Source: Syntrophobacterales bacterium (GTDB taxonomy: Bacteria; Desulfobacterota; Syntrophia; Syntrophales; JAAYKM01). Taken from it: a DNA stretch of 9,937 bases. Positions 7,185 through 9,937 of this stretch are shown here, piece after piece. The DNA is taken from assembly GCA_031285215.1 (NCBI GenBank), contig JAITWQ010000230.1, positions 1 to 9,937 on the forward strand. The letters are read 5' to 3'. The notes below the pieces were generated by a model. That model did not search any database and had not been told where the DNA came from. It worked only from the letters and a program-made list of their open reading frames with translations. The number at the start of each line of letters is the position of its first letter. The first letter of the stretch is position 1. The position numbers and the translations under genes are program-made.

Positions 7185-8062
7185 GACATGCCTCCCTTCG
7201 TTTCTATTTCGTCTATTGCTTCCTGTAAACTCCTCGCCACAAGGGAGGGTAAAACGGCAAGTTTGTATTCTTTAGAACCCCAAACTAAATGTGTGACGGG
7301 TTTAGCATTGTTAACGGCTAAAGATCCTGCTTCTTTGAATACATTTTCTGTGGGTATTTTGCCGATAAGGAAGTTTTCCGCTTCCGTCGCCCTTACAGGT
7401 TTGACATCTACTGGAGCCATGGCAATTCTGGCCCACTCTATTGTATTGTCCTTAACGGATACCATTGCCCCCACATTTATAACAGGCGTCGCCAGAGCCT
7501 TTCTCTGTGATAAACGTACAAAGCTTGTGCCTTGATTTTTTTGCGGTTTCTTAAATTTAATTTTTGTGATGATTTCTTTTCTCGGATCAACTACGGATTT
7601 GCCCACAGTTATATAGGCATCTTGAACCAGAATATCTTTTAATTCATGTGTTCCACGAATGGTTATCTCGGCACCCAGCGCGACGAGCATTACAGACGAA
7701 TCGGCTACTGGTTGAGCCTTTACAATATTCCCTGCCATTGTCGCGACGTTCCTTATTTGCACGGAACCTACCGAGCCCGCCGCTTTTGCCAGAGAGGAAA
7801 CGCTTGTCTTAATTCTTTCGTCCGTGGAAATTTCGGACATGGTAGCGCTAGCTCCAATGATTACATCACCATCATCAAACGTAATGCCCTTAAGTCCTTC
7901 TATGCGCGTTACATCAACCAATACTTCTGTTTTTACAGACTCGCTTCTCAAATCAACAGCCAAATCGGTCCCCCCTGATACTACCATTGCATTGCCGTTA
8001 TTTTTGGTCAAAATTCCAACGGCCTCTTCAATGGTCTTAGAAAGTACATATTCCCTGATCAT
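7181..8062 (-). CDS. Molybdenum hydroxylase, FAD-binding subunit (CoxM/XdhB-type)
   Basis: This 293-residue flavoprotein subunit accepts electrons from the 2Fe-2S subunit and passes them to an external acceptor. FAD-binding motifs are VSGGTDL (28-34) and the segment ATMAGNIVKAQPVADSS (about 107-123); the C-terminal third is the usual CO-dehydrogenase flavoprotein C-terminal domain. I see no cysteine at all, so it lacks the extra [4Fe-4S]-binding insertion of 4-hydroxybenzoyl-CoA reductase. The frame is open back to 8131, but I choose the ATG at 8060-8062: it is preceded by AAAGGAG (8069-8075) at six bases, gives the normal family length and starts with the typical sequence MIREYVLSKTIEEA. The extra upstream residues look like translated leader repeat DNA. 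It is the first gene of the operon, promoter at about 8172-8200. Confidence 0.93.
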   Translation of the reverse strand: MIREYVLSKTIEEAVGILTKNNGNAMVVSGGTDLAVDLRSESVKTEVLVDVTRIEGLKGITFDDGDVIIGASATMSEISTDERIKTSVSSLAKAAGSVGSVQIRNVATMAGNIVKAQPVADSSVMLVALGAEITIRGTHELKDILVQDAYITVGKSVVDPRKEIITKIKFKKPQKNQGTSFVRLSQRKALATPVINVGAMVSVKDNTIEWARIAMAPVDVKPVRATEAENFLIGKIPTENVFKEAGSLAVNNAKPVTHLVWGSKEYKLAVLPSLVARSLQEAIDEIETKGGMS

Positions 8063-8068
8063 AAATAC

Positions 8069-8075
8069 TCCTTTC
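8069..8075 (-). promoter_or_regulatory. Ribosome binding site deciding the FAD-subunit start
   Basis: AAAGGAG on the minus strand lies six bases before the ATG at 8062. It supports this start rather than the in-frame ATG at 8131, which has no comparable site. Confidence 0.75.
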
Positions 8076-8093
8076 CTTTCTCTGGCGGTTTCC

Positions 8094-8122
8094 GCGTAAG
8101 GCGGGATGATGCCTGCCTTCGC
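8094..8122 (-). promoter_or_regulatory. Hairpin in the molybdenum hydroxylase leader
   Basis: On the minus strand, GCGAAGGC (8122-8115) pairs with GCCTT-A-CGC (8102-8094) with one bulged base and a 12-base loop. The overlapping GCGGAAACCGC (four-base stem, three-base loop) offers a competing fold nearer the ribosome site. The translated upstream frame reads HAKAG, which resembles a dispersed palindromic repeat type often seen in proteobacterial genomes. This could be a decayed repeat copy or a leader control element; I cannot tell which. Confidence 0.35.
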
Positions 8123-8171
8123 ATGGATCATTTAGTTTGTTAACATTTGACGCAACAAAAGACCCCAAACC

Positions 8172-8200
8172 TTTATACCATCTTTTTTAGAAAAAAGCAA
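8172..8200 (-). promoter_or_regulatory. Candidate sigma70-type promoter of the molybdenum hydroxylase operon
   Basis: On the minus strand, TTGCTT (8200-8195) and TATAAA (8177-8172) are separated by exactly 17 bases. The start would be near 8165, giving a leader of about 100 bases. The spacer is a near-palindromic CTTTTTT/AAAAAAG stretch. The very A+T-rich surroundings raise the chance of a random match. Confidence 0.5.
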
Positions 8201-8346
8201 TTTTTTAATAATAAGCAAATTTTTGAGAGTGAAAAGTGGGGAGGAGGAGACAAACTGGTAACAACCTGTAACGACAGAAAAGCACCGGTGTGGCCGAATT
8301 TAAGCTGTAGATTTGACCATGCCGAAATCAATAAGGATACGCTTTT

Positions 8347-8475
8347 TTAAGCGAAGGGTGGAGAAAGTAAGGATATTATGCTACTGCCTCTTCGCATAAT
8401 ATTGCCGCAAGAGTAGTCAAGATACGCCAGCAAGTAAATCCACAATATGCCGCCGGTAATGCCATACTGTGCCAT
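8347..8475 (-). CDS. Possible small hydrophobic protein (42 residues; 57 if a TTG start is used)
   Basis: On the minus strand, after the BtuF-like gene, a frame with protein-like composition opens at ATG 8475-8473 and ends at TAA 8349-8347. It contains one membrane-like segment (ITGGILWIYLLAYLDY) followed by Cys and a basic stretch (MRRG). The frame extends upstream without a stop to a TTG at 8520, adding LLFSLLAVDQTLTSF, which is also hydrophobic. Neither start has a good ribosome site. It could be a small membrane peptide, a decayed remnant of a longer gene, or chance. I recognise no family. Confidence 0.25.
   Translation of the reverse strand: MAQYGITGGILWIYLLAYLDYSCGNIMRRGSSIISLLSPPFA
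8373..8402. repeat. 9-bp perfect inverted repeat
   Basis: ATATTATGC (8373-8381) and GCATAATAT (8394-8402) are perfect inverted copies around a 12-base centre. The stem is A+T-rich and has no adjacent T-run, so it is more like an operator-type dyad or a weak hairpin than a terminator. It lies within the possible small ORF at 8347-8475. Confidence 0.6.
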
Positions 8476-8542
8476 AAAACTTGTCAGAGTTTGATCAACG
8501 GCGAGAAGAGAAAACAACAATTTTTATTTTTTGATGCTGGTA

Positions 8543-9442
8543 TCAGTCCGTGCCGCGTTTATGTTTTGTTGCCAAATGTTGCGACATTTCTGCAAGTCCC
8601 TCCTTTATACGCGGCCCCATGCGCAGCAGGGGATCACCTACGCAAAAAATGTTATTCTGGCGCACCGCCTTCAGTTGGCGTATTTTTCTGAGAAAAGTAT
8701 CGTATTGGGTATACGCACCCCTGTGGGAGCAGATAACGAAGATGATATCAGGATCGCGGCGAATTACTTCCTCCAAAGAAAATTGAGGGTAAGGGAGAGA
8801 TGCGTCTGCCGCAATATTCTGCAAACGAAAGATATTAAGGGCGTCATCAATGGCCGTATCCGGTCCGGCAACGAGAAGAGGCTCTGTTTGTACAACAAAG
8901 AGAGCTTTCACAGGAGGGAAATTCGCCGTTTGGCGCAGGTAGCCCTGCAAAGAAGTTTCCATGGCCTGTGCCGCTTGTTCTGCCTTATCTTTGACGCCTA
9001 ACGCCGCCCCCATTTTTCTAATCTCGGCGGGAAGTTCTCCAAGGCGCTTGGCGCGAAAGACATAGATGGGGATGTTCAATTTCACTAAACGATTGGCTAT
9101 AGCGCGGGTATTTCCATCGGTTGTTAAAACAACCATGTCCGGGCGCAAGTTGACAATGGTCTCCAGGGAGGGATTGGACATGCTGCCGACTTTTCTTTTT
9201 CCTGCCGCGTCAGGCGGATAATTGCAGTAAGTCGTCACGCCAATAACCTGCTTTCCCAAGCCCAGGTCATAAAGAATTTCTGTTATATTGGGGGCCAGAG
9301 AGATGATTCGCTGCGGTGTTTCAGCCAAAGTCCTGTCTAATGGAAAGACAAGAAAGACCAAGGAGAAAAAAATTCCCGAAATGCCAAATATTTTTTTTGC
9401 TGGCGGCCATTTCTTCCCGCGGTTAATAAAAAATATGATCAT
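8543..9442 (-). CDS. BtuF-like ABC transporter periplasmic binding protein (corrinoid or metal-chelate)
   Basis: This 299-residue protein is a class III (helical-backbone) binding protein for ABC import of vitamin B12-type corrinoids or ferric siderophores. The N-terminus has a basic region and a hydrophobic segment (about 18-36), with a likely Sec cleavage near LAE-TP (residues 39-43), so the mature protein should be a soluble periplasmic one; no lipobox is present. The mature start RIISLAPNITEILYDLGLG (45-63) with VIGVTTYCNYP following is highly typical of BtuF proteins, as are the SLETIVNLRPDMVV segment (92-105) and the late RRDPDIIFV segment (228-236). I prefer a corrinoid ligand over iron chelates, without proof. 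The ATG has TGAGGA (9449-9454) six bases upstream. No permease or ATPase gene is in the window. An Imm51-like gene lies 82 bases upstream on the same strand. Confidence 0.88.
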   Translation of the reverse strand: MIIFFINRGKKWPPAKKIFGISGIFFSLVFLVFPLDRTLAETPQRIISLAPNITEILYDLGLGKQVIGVTTYCNYPPDAAGKRKVGSMSNPSLETIVNLRPDMVVLTTDGNTRAIANRLVKLNIPIYVFRAKRLGELPAEIRKMGAALGVKDKAEQAAQAMETSLQGYLRQTANFPPVKALFVVQTEPLLVAGPDTAIDDALNIFRLQNIAADASLPYPQFSLEEVIRRDPDIIFVICSHRGAYTQYDTFLRKIRQLKAVRQNNIFCVGDPLLRMGPRIKEGLAEMSQHLATKHKRGTD

Positions 9443-9451
9443 GGTTTATCC

Positions 9452-9556
9452 TCACGGCACATCAAGGATCCACCAATATTGTTCCTCTGTGCTTTTCGGA
9501 AAAACGCCTTTGCTGGAAACCGGTTCAATCCCACTCAATTTCTTCACCTTCTTCAC
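9452..9556 (-). pseudogene. Protein-like short frame between the Imm51-like and BtuF-like genes (possible remnant)
   Basis: A minus-strand frame from GTG 9556-9554 to TGA 9454-9452 would encode 34 residues, including IEPVSSKGVFPKSTEEQYWW then ILDVP. Its beginning overlaps the end of the Imm51-like gene in another frame. Its stop codon coincides with the ribosome site of the BtuF-like gene. The sequence looks like the C-terminus of a real protein, but no ribosome site supports the start. It may be a relic left by deletion, or chance. Confidence 0.2.
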
Positions 9557-9884
9557 GCACAATTCGATATAGTTCTTCCTCGTTTTCAATCAGGCTGCGG
9601 ATGATTTCCACAAACTTCTCCGCCCGCGCCTCGTTTTCCGAGGTCAGGGGATAATAGGCCACATACATTCCCGCTTCGGGGTCGGTGTCCATATCTTTCA
9701 ACACATCAGGGGCGTATTTGGGCAGATAATAATTGAAGAACGCTTCCCAGTTGTAACCATTCATGTAGGCGTCATCGTTTATTTCATTCATCTTTTCGCC
9801 GATGGCAAAAGGTTTATTATGCTCAATGTAGAAACATACCGAAATGCTGTTTTCATGTTTTATCGTCGTTGCGTAATCGCCCAT
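9525..9884 (-). CDS. Imm51-like immunity protein (frame open to the window edge)
   Basis: A 119-residue acidic cytoplasmic protein. The central segment, YMNGYNWEAFFNYYLPKYAP followed by DMDTDPEAGMYVAYY, matches what I remember of the Imm51 family (NGY-W then DxEAGMF-AY). Immunity proteins of this kind neutralise toxins of polymorphic or contact-dependent toxin systems and often occur without their toxin beside them. The C-terminus is strongly acidic (EEGEEIEWD). The ATG at 9884 has a good CGGAGG site five bases away and is my preferred start. The same frame nevertheless continues without a stop to the window end, reading EEFEEDSEEENDLSEEN before the Met, so the protein could have a longer, very acidic N-terminus. 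No toxin gene is visible. The family call rests on memory of the motif. Confidence 0.65.
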   Translation of the reverse strand: MGDYATTIKHENSISVCFYIEHNKPFAIGEKMNEINDDAYMNGYNWEAFFNYYLPKYAPDVLKDMDTDPEAGMYVAYYPLTSENEARAEKFVEIIRSLIENEEELYRIVREEGEEIEWD

Positions 9885-9937
9885 GTTTTCCTCCGATAAA
9901 TCGTTTTCTTCTTCAGAATCTTCCTCAAACTCTTCCG

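Larger units (their letters stand above)
8063..8542. other. Intergenic region of about 480 bp between the hydroxylase operon and the BtuF-like gene
   Basis: Going from left to right it holds the hydroxylase leader with its hairpin (8094-8122), the candidate promoter (8172-8200), an A+T-rich stretch (about 8180-8230), about 110 bases in which I see nothing definite (8231-8340), a possible small minus-strand ORF (8347-8475) and a 9-bp inverted repeat (8373-8402). I see no clear intrinsic terminator for the BtuF-like gene. Confidence 0.7.

Noticed and set aside
7181..8062. 4-hydroxybenzoyl-CoA reductase beta subunit (HcrB)
   Set aside because: HcrB carries a cysteine-rich [4Fe-4S] insertion; this protein has no cysteine and is of plain CoxM-type length.
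8063..8131. FAD subunit starting at the ATG at 8131
   Set aside because: There is no good ribosome site, it gives 23 extra residues unlike the family, and the ATG at 8062 has AAAGGAG at six bases.
8291..8306. Sigma54-like promoter (TGGC, GG-N10-GC spacing) on the plus strand
   Set aside because: The -12 element has AAGC in place of TTGC, and no plausible plus-strand gene follows.
8147..8350. Plus-strand ORF of 67 codons
   Set aside because: It has a low-complexity, lysine- and phenylalanine-rich composition from A+T-rich promoter DNA, no ribosome site and no recognisable features.
8531..9001. Plus-strand frame of 156 codons opposite the BtuF-like gene
   Set aside because: It is antisense to a strongly recognisable binding-protein gene, and its translation resembles no protein I know.

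Overview
The window looks like chromosomal DNA of an anaerobic Gram-negative bacterium of moderate G+C content. A deltaproteobacterial or syntroph-type lineage is my best guess, but that is inference from gene content and not from a marker gene. The clues are a soluble periplasmic-type binding protein with a Sec signal and no lipobox, a three-subunit molybdenum hydroxylase, a dodecin, and many short operons in alternating orientation. There are no tRNA, rRNA, insertion sequence, CRISPR or phage genes that I can recognise.

Layout: positions 1-200 are non-coding but structured, with a perfect 14-bp inverted repeat enclosing a smaller hairpin and a second hairpin further on; this may be the 3' part of a small RNA. 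Positions 264-2568 (+) hold a two-gene unit: an oligopeptide-type ABC substrate-binding lipoprotein and a DUF554 (YqgA/YdfK) membrane protein. A dodecin on the minus strand (2692-2907) has its own sigma70-type promoter and an intrinsic terminator. A second promoter, diverging from it, drives a plus-strand pair (3151-4279): an unrecognised 112-residue protein and a TPR protein. A strong hairpin at 4351-4387 separates this pair from the next operon.

Positions 4420-8062 (-) are a tightly overlapped operon for a xanthine-dehydrogenase-family molybdenum hydroxylase, transcribed FAD subunit, then 2Fe-2S subunit, then Mo subunit. Its active-site residues argue against true xanthine dehydrogenase, CO dehydrogenase and 4-hydroxybenzoyl-CoA reductase, so its substrate is open. 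Upstream of it lies about 480 bp with a promoter, a leader hairpin, an AT-rich stretch, another inverted repeat and a possible small membrane ORF. Positions 8543-9442 (-) encode a BtuF-like corrinoid/metal-chelate binding protein, and 9525-9884 (-) encode an Imm51-like immunity protein whose reading frame stays open to the window edge.

How they work together: the molybdenum hydroxylase subunits clearly form one enzyme. The two ABC binding proteins lack permease and ATPase genes here, so they must work with transporters encoded elsewhere. I see no clear new multi-gene system. The items most worth a second look are the structured RNA-like region at the start, the unusual Mo-subunit active site, the unknown/TPR pair, the dodecin without its flavin-stacking tryptophan, and the Imm51-like gene with its open 5' side.
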